A stretch of DNA of 64,000 nt. Source: Lates calcarifer. Taxonomy: Eukaryota; Chordata; Actinopteri; Centropomidae. Under the pieces are notes generated by a model that saw only the letters and a list, made by a program, of their open reading frames with translations, had not been told where the DNA came from and did not search any database. Positions 17,762 through 30,700 of this stretch are shown in pieces. Where the stretch lies: NCBI RefSeq assembly GCF_001640805.2, contig NC_066835.1:10916130-10980129 (forward strand). Direction: 5' to 3'. Every line of letters begins with the position of its first letter. Within the stretch, counting starts at the first letter, position 1. The position numbers and the translations under genes were made by a program.

Positions 17762-20500
17762 AGACATACAGTGCATACTGACACACAGACACGTGCATAC
17801 ATACCTAACTCATACACACACACACACCCAGCATCTACAGAGAACCAAGAGAAATTAAAGTGTATTGTCCCAAACTTTACAGAAGAAACTCGGGCAGGAT
17901 CTGTAAGACCCTCATTCAACATCTGTTCTCAGATCATTCCCTAGTCCCCATACTTTCTCTTTTTGGCGTCATCCACCCAGATCTCTGTCCCAGAGTGCTG
18001 CTGTAGAGCCGGACTGAACCACTCTCGCCTTGAGGGGTGTTCTGGTGCAGAGAAAAGGAGCGAAAACCTCTCCTGAAAAGGGATTCCCAACCATTTCTTC
18101 ATTCATTGTTTTCTTCACATAAAACTGGAGTGGAGTGTTGAATACAGACATTTTCACAATACAGATTAAACCCATGTGATGTGATTGGCTGTCGGCTCTG
18201 TTTCATACATGGCCATCACGAGACAGTTTGTTAGCATTTAACTAGTGAATCAAAACATGAAGATCTTCTGCTATACAGACAGAACATGAACAGGAAGTCA
18301 ACTTGTCCATACAGGCGTTCAGTCTCATTCCTCCTCCCTCTTTCCCCGCTCTCAAGATTCTCCATAAATAGCTGTTTTTGCCCAACAATTTTCACTATTT
18401 ATTGCAAGCGCTTCAAGAAAACGACGCCCTCCACACTTCCCTAAACTTGTAATTTGTCATTCCAGATAAAAGTGCCCACCTTTGGGTGCACAGTGTCTTT
18501 TCCTTCTGAGGCACCATTGCTGTGCCTTCTGTCCTCCCCTGCCCTGTAAGAGCATCGTCAGCAGATTACACCCTCACTTAGTGGGTTAATTAGAAACCAC
18601 CAATAAATTCCACACAGCAACATCCAGAACTGTAACCATAATCAAATATCACATTGCAGCAGCTCTGAAGCAGAGGACACTGTTAGAATGAATATGAATG
18701 AAACAAACAAGCTCTCTTTCATTTTAATCTGATTCTTCATTTTATTTTATTTTTCTTTTTTCCTTTCTTTTTTTTTTGAGGTGCAGTTAGTACCTAGAGA
18801 TAATTATGATTTGTCTCGCATAAAATAAACGTGAAAATCAAGTGAGTAAAAGAATAAATAAATAAATAAATAATGGAAAGGCTTTACAAACAATTCTGGT
18901 ATGGTGGCACCATACGTTTCTAAAATCAAGTTCTAGGTTGTCTTACTCTTTTTCCTTTTGAAAATTTCAGCATTGTAGTTGTGGTAACCTTGGCAACTGC
19001 TTCGATAGCTTTGCTTTGTCTGTTGACCTCAGCTGAAAAAGAAAAAAAACCCATCTCCCAATTGAACATGTTGAAACTAACTTTTAACAGTACTGTACTA
19101 AAAAAAAAAAATAAAACATGGTCAAAAACAGTCTACGCCCTGTGTCGGTTGATTATAGCCTCATGATGGTGCAGGATGGTGTAAGGTGACATCTGTAGCT
19201 CTCCATTCATTAAAATGATCTGGCAATTAAGTTCCCATAAAACCAGTAGGTTGTTGCTCTGTTTCTGTTTGTCGTTATTAGATATGGAAATGTTGCAGGT
19301 TTAATCTGTCTCTGTTGTGGTCATACTGAAAGGTATGTTAGGCACAGTTTGTTATTGGCAACACTTTATTTTACAGATACAATATTTCCCAATGATTTCA
19401 TAGAAGGAAATTGACATGTAAACCTAAATTCACTGAAAATCGGCAAATTGATTCTAATGTAATTTTTGAGGACACGGAAAAATGTAAAAGTTGTCAACAG
19501 GGAAGAATATCAGAATATCATTTCCAATGATAAAAGACAGATTAATGACAATTTTTGATTTTGGTTAAAATCAGCTAATTCTTTTAAGGAAATTCCCCTG
19601 AAAAACCAACTAACTCCTCATTGCCAGCTGATCCCAGCCTCCAGATCCTGCCTCTGTCTTCCCTGGAGTTTATCATATTACATAAATTAGTTTGTTCCGG
19701 GAAATGTCCTTAAGATTATTAGGCGATTATGAACCTGTAAAATAAAGCGTTACCTAATCTTGTATAAGACTAGGCTGCATAATATTTGGATCTCTGACAG
19801 TCAGAAGTCCTTCAATATTACCACATGAGCCTAAACTGTTTGTGAACTGAATGTAACTGTTTATCTGTTTTTGTGATGTTGCTCCACAAAGCATTAAAAT
19901 CAAGTACAATCAAAATGAGTACATCGGGTTAAATCACGGTCTCTGTCCCCATCCCTGTAGACATCAAACACGTGGCAAAATGGTTGACATGCTCTGACAC
20001 ACAGATCTACCTGTTGGGTCAGGTTTATTGTCATACAAATGAAGAGAGTCAGTTGAGTGAAAGGGGAGCATAGCAGAGGGTGGAGTCTGTACCTCATGAC
20101 TACAATACGAGTGGTTCTACCTGTTCCACCTGCTCTCCTCCTTCCACCACCTCTACCCCGCTGGCCCTCCCTCGGGTGTCAGCTGATGAGGGATTGGCAG
20201 GCCACAGGACTCCTGCCCGCCTGCCTGTCTGTCCGTCCGTCTGCAATCAGGTGCTACCCCTATCGTCAGATAAAGAAGGAAGCGGGTAGGTACAGCTGAA
20301 CCTGTTCTGTGTTCTCCATTTCCACCTTTACTCTCTCTCTCTCCACACTGGAGAGGGAGAAAGAGGAGTGAAAGCTCTGTTTGTTTTCTCTTTTGTCTGT
20401 TTTTTTGTTTTTGTTTTTCGCTCTTGACTACAGCGGGAGCTAATATTTAAAGTGGCTTCAGGATATTGTGAAACAGGAACCCATCGCCACTGACTGCAGC
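17762..20500. other. ubqln4 3' UTR and spacer to rab25
   Basis: The ubqln4 3' UTR starts here. Candidate poly(A) signals are ATTAAA 18165-18170, AATAAA 18602-18607 and AATAAA 18824-18829. A MITE lies at 19354-19758. The last few hundred bases before 20501 should contain the rab25 promoter and 5' UTR, but no clear TATA box or first-exon boundary is visible. No further gene is supported. Confidence 0.55.
19354..19758. mobile_element. MITE with terminal inverted repeats
   Basis: The left end (19354-19376, core GGCAACACTTTATTTTACAG) pairs with the right end (19735-19758) in reverse complement, with two substitutions and one extra base. The enclosed roughly 405 bp has no open frame. Ends reading approximately GGTAACACTTTATTTTACAG are widespread in fish genomes. 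Confidence 0.72.
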
Positions 20501-21308
20501 ATGGGGTCTGATGACTCGTACAACTTTGTCTTTAAAGGTGAGTCATGTTTGCTTGAGCTGTGATTGTGTAGAAGATTTAAAGTAGTGTTTATTACTGTGT
20601 GTATGTAGAGGCTGAAGCTGTCAGGTGCAGCTCTGCTTGTAGTTGCCTTGCTTGCTGCTGTAATTTCAGAGGAAGACGCAGGATGAGGAAATGAGGAAGT
20701 GATAGCTTTCTGTCCGTTTGGCTGTAAACCATTTGACCTTTGACCTGGTAGAGAAATACGTTGTTGTATTTCCTGCCTCACGAAAACGGTTTGTATGCTT
20801 ATTGAAGTAAACCCCCTGAATTTCCATTCCACTCATTCCAAAGTAAAGTCAACTACAGGGTAGATCTGACGTTTATGTGATGTCATAGTGTCTGGTGAGG
20901 GTGACAGAAAGTCTACACATGTTAAATCAGATGAAGCACATCTGATTCACTACAGAAACGTCATCATTTGGACCAATGAACACATATTTTTGGACTTAAT
21001 GAAACAGTCATGAAACAGTTATAAAAACATATGATTTTTAAGCAAATTATTTATAATGAATGGTTTTATGCATCTCTCCTGTCTGTGCCTGCTCAGTGGT
21101 TTTGATAGGGGAGTCCTGGTGTAGGAAAAAGCAACCTCCTGTCTCGCTTCACCAAGAATGAGTTTAGCCACGACAGTCGCACGACCATCGGTGTCGAGTT
21201 CAGCACGAGGACGGTTCAGCTTGACAACTTCACCATCAAAGCTCAAATCTGGGACACAGCGGGGCTGGAGCGCTACAGGGCTATCACCTCAGCGTGGGTA
21301 CACACACA

Positions 21309-21343
<35 letters not shown>

Positions 21344-22098
21344 CACAGTAATAGATACATAATACAGTCACTCCACACATTTTACAGTAATAATATAAGC
21401 CTTGAACGTTTGGTCTCTCTCACTTGTTGGACTCAGGTATTACAGAGGAGCTGTTGGAGCACTGCTGGTCTATGACGTCAGCAAGCACCTGACCTATGAG
21501 AGCGTCGAGCGATGGCTGAAGGAGCTGTACGAACACGCGGACCCTCACATCGTGGTCATGCTGGTGGGAAATAAGAGAGATCTGGAGTCCCTCAGGACCG
21601 TGCCCACAGAGGAGGCCAAGGACTTCGCAGGTCAGTTCGGTGGCATTATCATGTTGTGTTTAGAAACACATATCTACAGATTCTTGCACCAAGTCTTCTG
21701 ATGATTGAATGTATATTTAATGCTCAGTACTGTAAAGTTTGCTCAATGAAAATGTTAATTTTTGTTGATGGTGATCTTTGCTCCTCACCTCTGAACCGAT
21801 CCAGAGAAGCGAGGCCTTATGTTTATGGAAACATCAGCGTTGGATTCCACCAATGTTGAGGCAGCTTTCAGTGAAGTCCTCACTGGTAAGGGTTCAGTAA
21901 CTTTGTCAAAACACACATCCAAGTTTTCTTTCTTCTGAATTACCCACTGATGTCTGTCCGCTGCCTGCAGCGATCCAGAGGAAGGTGGCCAGCAGAGAGG
22001 TGACCCGTGGCTCCATTAGTGCTGTAACTCTATCCAGCCCCATTGGACCGAGTGGCGAGGCACAGGAGGAGCGCAGAGGCTGCTGCAAAAGCTCCTAA
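20501..22098 (+). CDS. rab25: Rab25 small GTPase (one apparent frameshift)
   Basis: Five exons: 20501-20537, 21097-21293, 21437-21630, 21805-21885 and 21971-22098. Corrected for one extra base they encode about 211 aa (human 213). Visible motifs are [18 protein letters not shown] (switch I), [11 protein letters not shown] (switch II), GNKRDL and ETSAL (base binding), and a GCCKSS end for double geranylgeranylation. Leu replaces the usual catalytic Gln of WDTAGQ, as is typical of Rab25, a Rab11-group GTPase of epithelial apical recycling. Exon 2 is 197 nt where its splice phases require 3n+1. Around 21111-21120 the frame changes in the middle of the P-loop (GES|GVGKS), leading to an early stop as read. 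Adjacency to ubqln4 matches human 1q22. Confidence 0.9.
21301..21343. repeat. (CA)n microsatellite in rab25 intron 2
   Basis: CA repeat with one CATA interruption, starting about 7 nt after the exon 2 donor. Confidence 0.9.
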
Positions 22099-22455
22099 CA
22101 GACTGCCAGCCCCCCCCATCCCTCCATTAAGACCTGGTCTGTCTGTGTTGAAGCAACATCACGCTTGACTGTCATTCAAGCTTAAGCATGACATCATTCA
22201 CATGCAATCTGAAGAGTGAGATACCGTCTTGACACTTGAGGAGTCAGTGTACAAACCTCTTTGTACAGTCTATAAGTCAAAAATATAGATTCAGAGAAAA
22301 TCCATATGTTCTTTTTGTACACAATTTGTTGTGGTGGCTAATGAGTGCATCTACTAAGCTGGCTGTGGAATTTGTTTTCTCTTATCTGCATATTTTTACA
22401 GAGGAGTTGTAAAGTTGTATTGATTTTATACAGGAATGCACTGGGACTTACTTGG

Positions 22456-22461
22456 AATAAA
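22456..22461 (+). terminator. rab25: poly(A) signal of rab25
   Basis: Canonical AATAAA 358 nt after the rab25 stop codon, the first such hexamer downstream. Confidence 0.65.
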
Positions 22462-23641
22462 TTATTTATTCTATTCTGTCTGCATGTAATTACCACACAT
22501 AAACATTAGACAGATAGTCTAAACTAGATAAGGGGATAGGAGAGAGGGCTGGTGCGACACAAAGATAATCTGCTCCACACAGTCAGACAGCACTGTTACT
22601 CAACCTATGAGTTACAAGAATGAACCTAAGAGGCCATGAGATGAGGGAGGGGAAAAAGTATAATTCTGCCGCATTACTAAAATCTTTTGAGAATCTTGAG
22701 AAATACTGTGTAGTGTATGTCTTCAGGCCTCTAAATAATTCAAATGAAACAGAAAATTCATTTTAAGTTTAATTGATTTTAATCACACCTCTAACACCTC
22801 ACAGTCATGCACCCTGTGGGGGGAGTAGCTAGTCGACACTGCTTCATATTAAAGTATCCCCTCGGCTCGTGCGATGTTTCATACGAGAAGGCTATTTGCA
22901 CGCTGACTTCGGGGGGGGGGGGTATTTCTTTATTTCTTTAACATCATGACTAGTTTAAAGCAAATTGTGGTCCAATGTTTTAAGTATAGAAATGTAATGT
23001 GGAAATTTTAACCATATTTGTATTCTGGATTTTTTTTAATGAGGGAGAAAGAGTAGAATGTAATTTTAAGAGATGTTATCCAGATATATGTCCCATACAT
23101 GTCTGATGTTTAAGGGGTCATACTAAAAAATATTTGGGCTGTATTATAATGAATCAAAGGTGTTCTGTCTCCTGTCGGCCTGTAGATGGCAGTGCTGATG
23201 TTAGAAGCTGAATAGGAAGCATCTTGCCTCTGAAGTGCGTTTGTTCCCTCTTTCATTTCCTTATTAACTCCAGAACATCTTAAACTACTATCTCATCCCT
23301 CACTGTTCATTACATTAATGATCATGGTATTAAGCTCATGTGGTGCTGTGGTGTTGTCGCCGTGGCAGCAACCTGTGATGCCCTATTCACAAGCAATCAG
23401 CGCGCCTATGAAGTAGGAAATTAATTTACACTTTTCACACAAACAGTAAATTCATTCAGGTTTTATGTCAGTATATGTGTGTGTGTAAATGATCTTCCAG
23501 CCTATGAGTGTAATTGGACAGGCTCACAAAGGCCCAACTGAGAGAATATAAATCTACAGCAGTGGTGGTTAATGATATTCTGGACAGATAGTGCTCTATC
23601 TCTGGCTCACAGATGTGCATAAAGAGCTTTTACTGTGGTTT

Positions 23642-23643
<2 letters not shown>

Positions 23644-23672
<29 letters not shown>
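23644..23672. repeat. (TG)n microsatellite
   Basis: About 14 TG units in intergenic sequence. Confidence 0.9.
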
Positions 23673-23678
<6 letters not shown>

Positions 23679-24705
23679 AGGCGTCCCAAAGCAAGATTTC
23701 TCTGCTGGAGATCATTTTGTCACAGTGAAATGACCACAAATGCTTTTATTAAGTTTCTCTTATGAAAATATGAGAGGGAAGGCTCCGCACCGAGCAGTAA
23801 ATGTTTAATTATTTCCTGTGAATGAGGATATTTTTATGGGCTGAGTAAAAGCATCTGGTGTAATAATCCACGCAGACTGAGCAGTCTGCACAGGTTGAAC
23901 GACTGGTCATGAAATCTGTAAATCTCCCTCAGTCCTGAGCCTAGAGGTAAAGGTTATGTTTGCAAAAATCATGAAATTAAAAAAAATTACGAGCTCTATA
24001 TACTTTATGTCGGACGAAGACTGAACGAGATTCACGAATTCCCCTGGATCCATGTGTGTCTCTCTGACCTTGCTGTGAAGGCAAAGCTCAGAGTGGTTGG
24101 AAAGAATTGGATTTAGCACATACATGTGGCGGCTATTACTCACATGCTACTAGACACGTGTAGCCTGTAAAAAAACTGTGTCTGAAACCAGGGCTCGTAT
24201 GTGCTAAACTGATGAGTGGTATGGCACCTCTGACCCAGACATGGAGCTGTTTATCTCCCGTTTACGACTCCTTCTCCTCCTCCAGCATTTTGTCTCGGTG
24301 GGGAATCTTGTCCTCCAAGAATTTACAGTTACAGCATCACATCTGTATTGGTTTAATTGTGACCTTTGTGCTCGTATGACCTTTGACCCCATGGAGCTCC
24401 TCAAAAACCCATACTTATGGAATCTATCATGCTTAGCGTCTCTCTGTTTCTCTTCTCCTCCCTGACTCACAGACTTCCTTACTTTTTCTGACTTGCTGTC
24501 TGGCTCTACAAAGCTAATTTTCTGCTGTTTATTTCTGCTTCCTATGTTAGTTTGTTTGTTTATATGTGGTGGTGCCACAAACCTGAACAAGCCTAACAAG
24601 TGATGCATACCTCTATTCAAGATCTCAGAAAACATCCCTGCTCTCTTGTCACTTATTTATTTGTTTTTCCACTATGTGAATTAAACTTGAAGTCTCTCAG
24701 GCGCA

Positions 24706-24709
<4 letters not shown>

Positions 24710-24754
<45 letters not shown>
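24710..24754. repeat. (AC)n microsatellite
   Basis: About 22 AC units preceded by a short GCGCACGCGC alternating purine-pyrimidine stretch; such DNA can adopt Z-form. Confidence 0.93.
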
Positions 24755-24757
<3 letters not shown>

Positions 24758-27713
24758 GCACTTCGATCCCTGGTTTCTCCTGTTCACATGTCCATCAGCA
24801 AGACAATGAAAAACAAATACAAAAACACAAACTTCTTGAACATGCACCTGTCACTGACAGCCAGATTTGTGATTTGTCACTGTGTCAAACTGGGTGATGT
24901 GCCATGTGTGTGTGCGCGCCTGTATCTGTGCATGAAACAACAGAAAAACCCCCAAAACCAAAGTCCAAAATACAAGAGCGAGAGCGTGTGTGTGTGTGTG
25001 TGACAGCCTACATTCCTCCATCATCCTGCATCTGTCAGAGCGTGTCAGCGGAGGACACAAATTTGAGAATTTTCCACGTCAGCCGGTGTCGTCACATAAA
25101 TAGAATCAAAGTTGATGTGCGCTGATTACCATGGTGATGTTGTTATGGCGACCAATCAAAGGGAGAGGTGAGCGGATGGGAGGCTGTGTATGTGTGTGTG
25201 TGTTTCTGACGCTCTCTCTCTCTCTACTCCCCAAAATGCGCAGTGGATAGAGAGCTGAAAACGAGCTGAGAGGTGGGATTATTGCCTGTAGGTGATTGCA
25301 GAGAAAATGTTAAGAGCGTGTTTATCCCTCCCGCCTGAAGACTTGAGCTGTTTAGTCTCAGCTCATCTTATTATGAGATTAAAAATGTGATTTAAAAAAC
25401 ACTGATAACTGTTTTGTGTGCCTTTCTTGTGTTTAGTTGTGTTAATCTCCCTGTATACTTTCATAATGTAGCCTGTTGAGTTTGGCCATCTGTACTCAAG
25501 GCCCAGCTGGAGTCACATGATTCCTGCATTGCAATTAAACAAGTTGCCAGCGACACAGAGACAGATTCAGTGTCAGTCCAGTTAACATAAAATTACATAC
25601 CTCAGTTGCCATGACAGCCACTGTGTTTGTCTGTGATGCTAAACGGGTGCAGGTGTAAAGCGACGCATTGAACCTCCTATTATTTGAGTGCTGCTTTAAA
25701 CCGAAACCCGAGAGCCTAGACAGTGTAAATAGGATTGTCATTAACTTATTATCTCCAGTGTGGCAGGTGAGCTTTCTGCTGAGTTTACATTTGTGCTTAA
25801 GTGATGACATCTGAGGAGCAGGAGGCAGATCATGTTTTAGTCAGTGAATAGCAACTTTTTTCAGTCATATTAGCACAATAAAGTGGCTTCCCCACAATCT
25901 TAATACTTGACTTTTGCCTGATTTCATGTGGCTGCTCTGACCACAAATCCACCGACCTAGAAATCTCTGACAGCTCGACCCAGCGTTTCACCAATCAGCA
26001 CCAAGTTTCACACCACACCGCCTCAATGGTGATTTCTTACCTTGGCACAACAACCGTTACACATGAGGAAAGAAGACATCTGGCTAAATCTAGAATATGA
26101 AACCCCCGAGCTTCCAAATGTAGAGAAACTTTTCAGCTGCTCCTTCCAAAGGAGAAAGAGAGAGAAAAAAGAGGCAATAATACCACCCAGACCCTAAAAG
26201 TGCTCTGCTCTTTCTCAGAGGAACACAAACCGTCTGGCAATACAGTAAGTGACAAAAGGGGCGTTAAATTGAGTTTATGAGTAGATATTTCCATGTGTGT
26301 ATTTTTCTCCTCCTCTGCTTTTGTTCCATGGAGTGTGTGGACGGAGGTGCAGTCCAAATAAAAATGGCTCAGCCAGGAGATGTGCCTTGAACTCGTCCAT
26401 ACCATGGCTATTTACTGTATATAGGTGCACTTAACATACTATTTTGTTCCAATACTACCATACTGAATCATTTCTCTGACCAGCTGGGTTAGTTCAGTCT
26501 ACTTTTTTTGTCATGTAGGCCCTTGTAGTGAGGTCTGTACTCCCCAATTGGAAATAAATTCCAATTTCATGTGGAGCACTAATGAAAAGACTTCTTAGTT
26601 CAAGTTAGAGAGTGTATGTGTTTGTTTGAGGACAGCAGTTGTTGAATTGACAGCCTTCCTGAGCGAAATCTCCCTGGAGTTTTGTGTTTGTGGGAAAACA
26701 CATGTTGATGTCCAGTTTCCTGACTGGAGGGTGGGGGGCTGGGGGGACAGACATGCTTGGGCTCCAGGACAAGAAAGTTGAACTGAGGTCACTCTGCCAA
26801 GAGATACAGTAGTCTCTGAGGATGCCTGTTGCTCATGTGTGAGTGTGTGAATGCAAGACAGAGAGACAGATCTGAACATGCTAGATTCTTTTTAAGTGTG
26901 GATGCTGCTTAGCATGCATAAACCTGCATAAAAGCATTTGTACAAGCATGCATGACAGCCTGTGATGTTATTTAGCTGGACCGTGTGTTGTGTGTAGTTT
27001 CCTCTCTGCATAGTGAAAGCTCCAGGATGCATCTAAAAATACAGAGAGGTCCAGAGAGGAAAAGGAGTGAAGATGGAAACCATTTACAGAAGCATAGGAG
27101 GAACACAGGGCTCCATCCAAAAGACAGCAGCAAGCCTGGGAAGGGGGAAGCCTGCAGACAAGAAGTCACACTGTGACCTAGAGGGGAAGGATTTCCCCTC
27201 ATTCTCACATGTGCAGATTTAGTTCTCATACAGCTTGAAGCTGAACAAGTTACTCTGATAAAGAAGAGACACCCTCATTTCTGTCACATCCAGTTAATAT
27301 GCTGCCGACATGCCTCTTGTTCTGAGTGTGTGTGTGTGTGTTTACTGGCATTGAGTGTCGCGTGCCAACCCAGGGTGGTACTGTACACTCATTAAGGTGG
27401 TTTCCGTCTATTTACAGGATTAAAACCAGACTTCGGGAGAGATATAGATACAGGGGCGGACTTGTAGACACGAATCATGAAGAGATGAGGAAGAGGAGGT
27501 AGAGGTGGAGGAGGAGGAAGAGGAGGGGGCGGGTGGTGAATGGGAGGAGGTGGAGGAGGGAATCCAGATGGGAAGGAGCAGCATCGGCGCCGCAGGAGAG
27601 AGATAGAGAGGAGAGGCAGACTGTGGAGGAGAAGACGCGAAGCTCCGTCTCTGCCTGGAGATGAAAGATACTTTTCTCGACCACTGAACAATCGGATATC
27701 ACTCGGTGCTGCC

Positions 27714-30700
27714 ATGTATTTTGGTATGTACACGACGTGCTATGCTTTTAATCTGAGTTCTTCTGTTGGTAATGCTGCGGAGTCACTTGTTGCTATGTTG
27801 AAATGGATGTAAGCTTTGTGAAGTCAGTCACCTGCACAGTGGGATAGACAGAGCCAGTGATAGTGCAGCGTCTTGAGTGCATCCCTTAGAATTAAAAGCC
27901 TTGATGGTCTACATATAGTATTTATTTTTAGTTTAATCTTCATGAAAAACAGCAGTAGCGTACAGGCCTAATTATTCACTGACGTGTAGAAATATAATGT
28001 AAGAGAAGCTCACCAAGGATAGACAGAAAATATATTTTACTATGAATTATAATGCATCTACTTTACTATGAAATAAAGGATCACAAACTACAGGAAAACA
28101 CTTAAATTATGATCGCTTTTATTATTATTATTATTACATTGAAATCATAATTAATGATGACCTATCGCATAATAATATTCTATTTAAAAAAGTGATTGAC
28201 CATTTAAGGGCGTGAGCGCGCGCGTCTAGTCTGCTGTCTGTCTCCACGTGTCGTGTTGTATCCCATGAATTCTTTTAAGTCATTTCTACTCAGCAGGTCA
28301 GGCACACATGACTTTAGCTAGTTACAGGCAATCAGACTAATGGCAGAGCGGATGGGTGTGTTGTGAGTTTGATTATGATGATTACACACGCGGGCTGGTC
28401 CCGAATCAAACTGTAATCAAGCTCAGAGAGCACGCGAACTAGAAAACAAGCTTCCATAATCAGGACTCGGCAACACAAACAAGACGTTTATCACACGGCT
28501 CTTTAATTAATGGCCACGTTGAACCAGAACCACGTGTGTGTGTGTTTGTGTGGCAGGTTGCAAATGTGGTCATGTTTGCGAGGATATGTATCAACATGTT
28601 TTGCTTGTGTGAGTTTAATCTTGATACATGTGGTTTGTGAAGTGGATGATTGTTATCCCATGTGTGTGTGTGTGTGTGTGTGTTCGTGCATCCACCCTGA
28701 CTACTCGTAGCTTTGGTTTGGCACCTGCGCAGATTATATTATTAACCTCAAGTTTTCCTCTGTCGTGTGTGTGTGTGTGTGTGTGTGTTTGTTTGTTTGT
28801 TCCCTGAGTACACTTGAGACAATCTGGTCTTGTATTTAAAGGAACCTCACACTCATGTCAGCTTTCATATAAAGTGAGCGTCCTCCTGTTCATTCAGAGG
28901 GAAATTACCATTCAGAGTTCACGGGCTGAAATTATTAATCAGTGAATCAATTAGTCAATATTTGATCAGTGACTTAAGTAAATTTAAGCAAGAGTTCAAA
29001 ACATTTAATGGTTCCAGCTTATCTAATGTGAATATTTTCTGGTTCTTTAAACTGACTGATAGTAACGGAATGTCTTTAGATACTGGACTGTTAGTCAGAC
29101 AAAATAAGAGACTTCGTGACATCGCTCTGGGAATTTTCACCGCACACTTTTCACCATTTTATGACTTTTTATGGACAAAATCACCAATTGATACTCAAAA
29201 CCACTCTCAGTTTTAGCCCTAGTGAGTTATGCTTTTAGAGATGTTAGAAACATGGCAGAAGAATCAATCAAAAATATATTTATATCCCACCACGCCATAT
29301 AGGTCAGTGTCATACAGTGTCATCAGTGCTGGTACACAGATCCTTCACTTAAAATGTAAATAAATGTCCTTAAGTATGAAAAGTGGGACAAGATTGAAGC
29401 AGTACCAAATTATTGTATATATCTTTTATTATAGGACTACTATTACTGATGGATTTATGTGGGTGCGGCATTTAATTGTTTAATTGCGAAATCCCCTTTG
29501 TTAGCAAAACGACCAAAATACACTCCCTTGTTAACCTGTCATCCCTCACGTGCATACATGTGATAAAAGTCGTTAAATAGCTCCCTAAAGTAAGTCCTCT
29601 CTGGTGCTGCAGAGATGTACCTGATCACCTGTGTTACTGTGTCGGTGGGTGGAGTGAACTATCTTGTCGTTTCTACTAAATCTTTACTCAACACAGAGGT
29701 TCTTTGTAATGTCAACAAACCGGACATGAAGCTGGATCCTCTGAGGAGAGATACAGGTAACAGGAGTCACACTAAGTTAAACAGCTGTCGTCCAACATGA
29801 TGCAGCTCGTTAGTTTCACTGGATTGAATAAATTCACTAACTAGCGAGCTAATGTTAACTAGCTAACTAGCGAGCTAATGTTAACTAGCTAACTAGCGAG
29901 CTAATGTTAACTAGCTAACTAGCGAGTTAGCTAATCAACGTTAAATCCACCCGTCCAGTGTCAAACTGATGAGCATTGAAGTTGAAATGTTTTTCTTTCA
30001 ATTCCGTTTGTGTGAAGACTTAAATGTGTGTTAAATGGATTAACTGAATCAATCAAAGCTCTGTGAGGGGAAGAGATACAGGATAAGGTGAGGAGACTGA
30101 GAAGATGGGGGTGGGAGAGGAAGAGGAAGAGCAGGTACTGGATCAGCTCTGTGTCTCTGTGTTGTTCAACATGAACAGAAACTGACCTGATCAAACAGTA
30201 GCAGGCCTAACGACCACAGATATATGTTCTGTATATCTGTGCTAATTGTCTTTTATAGAATGATAATATGTTTTGTCAAATCTTAATCTACAGAGAGTAT
30301 TATGTTCTCATATGTGGAGTAGAGACATGGCACAATGGAAACACTCAAGGACAAGATCCTTATTATTTATTATCCTTATGATCCTTATATTAATTATCTT
30401 CAGTCTGTGCTTGTCATACAAACTCTATATGTGTTTCCACCTTACTTCACTCACTGCCATTTATGGATTAGTGAAACTCAAATGAGACAGGACTTGTCTA
30501 ATGGGCTACAGAATATGTTTTGTTAATTGAAGAGATCTAATTGTGTTTATTTATAGGGGACAGTTATGCACTAACATTGGCATTCAACTACATTAATATA
30601 AGATGTGCCACAATGAAAAACTGACAAATAAATAAAAACCATCATGCATACAGTGGTGAAGTTCATCCATCCATTATCTATACTGCTTATCTGTAAGGAT

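Larger units (their letters stand above)
22099..27713. other. rab25 3' UTR, intergenic DNA and znf385d 5' region
   Basis: The rab25 3' UTR runs to about 22480. The rest has no supported gene. It includes a 12-G run (22911-22922), a TG repeat (23644-23672), an AC repeat (24710-24754) and smaller TG tracts. From about 27480 a GGAGG-rich stretch precedes the znf385d start and is probably its 5' UTR. Confidence 0.55.

Noticed and set aside
20501..22098. rab25 as a pseudogene
   Set aside because: Only one +1 base is wrong; all splice sites, motifs and the prenylation end are intact, and neighbouring genes show the same kind of error.
27540..27713. In-frame upstream ATG extending znf385d by 58 residues
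   Set aside because: The leader is Gly/Arg-rich low complexity derived from a GGAGG purine tract; total length and the MYFG start match the human protein from 27714.
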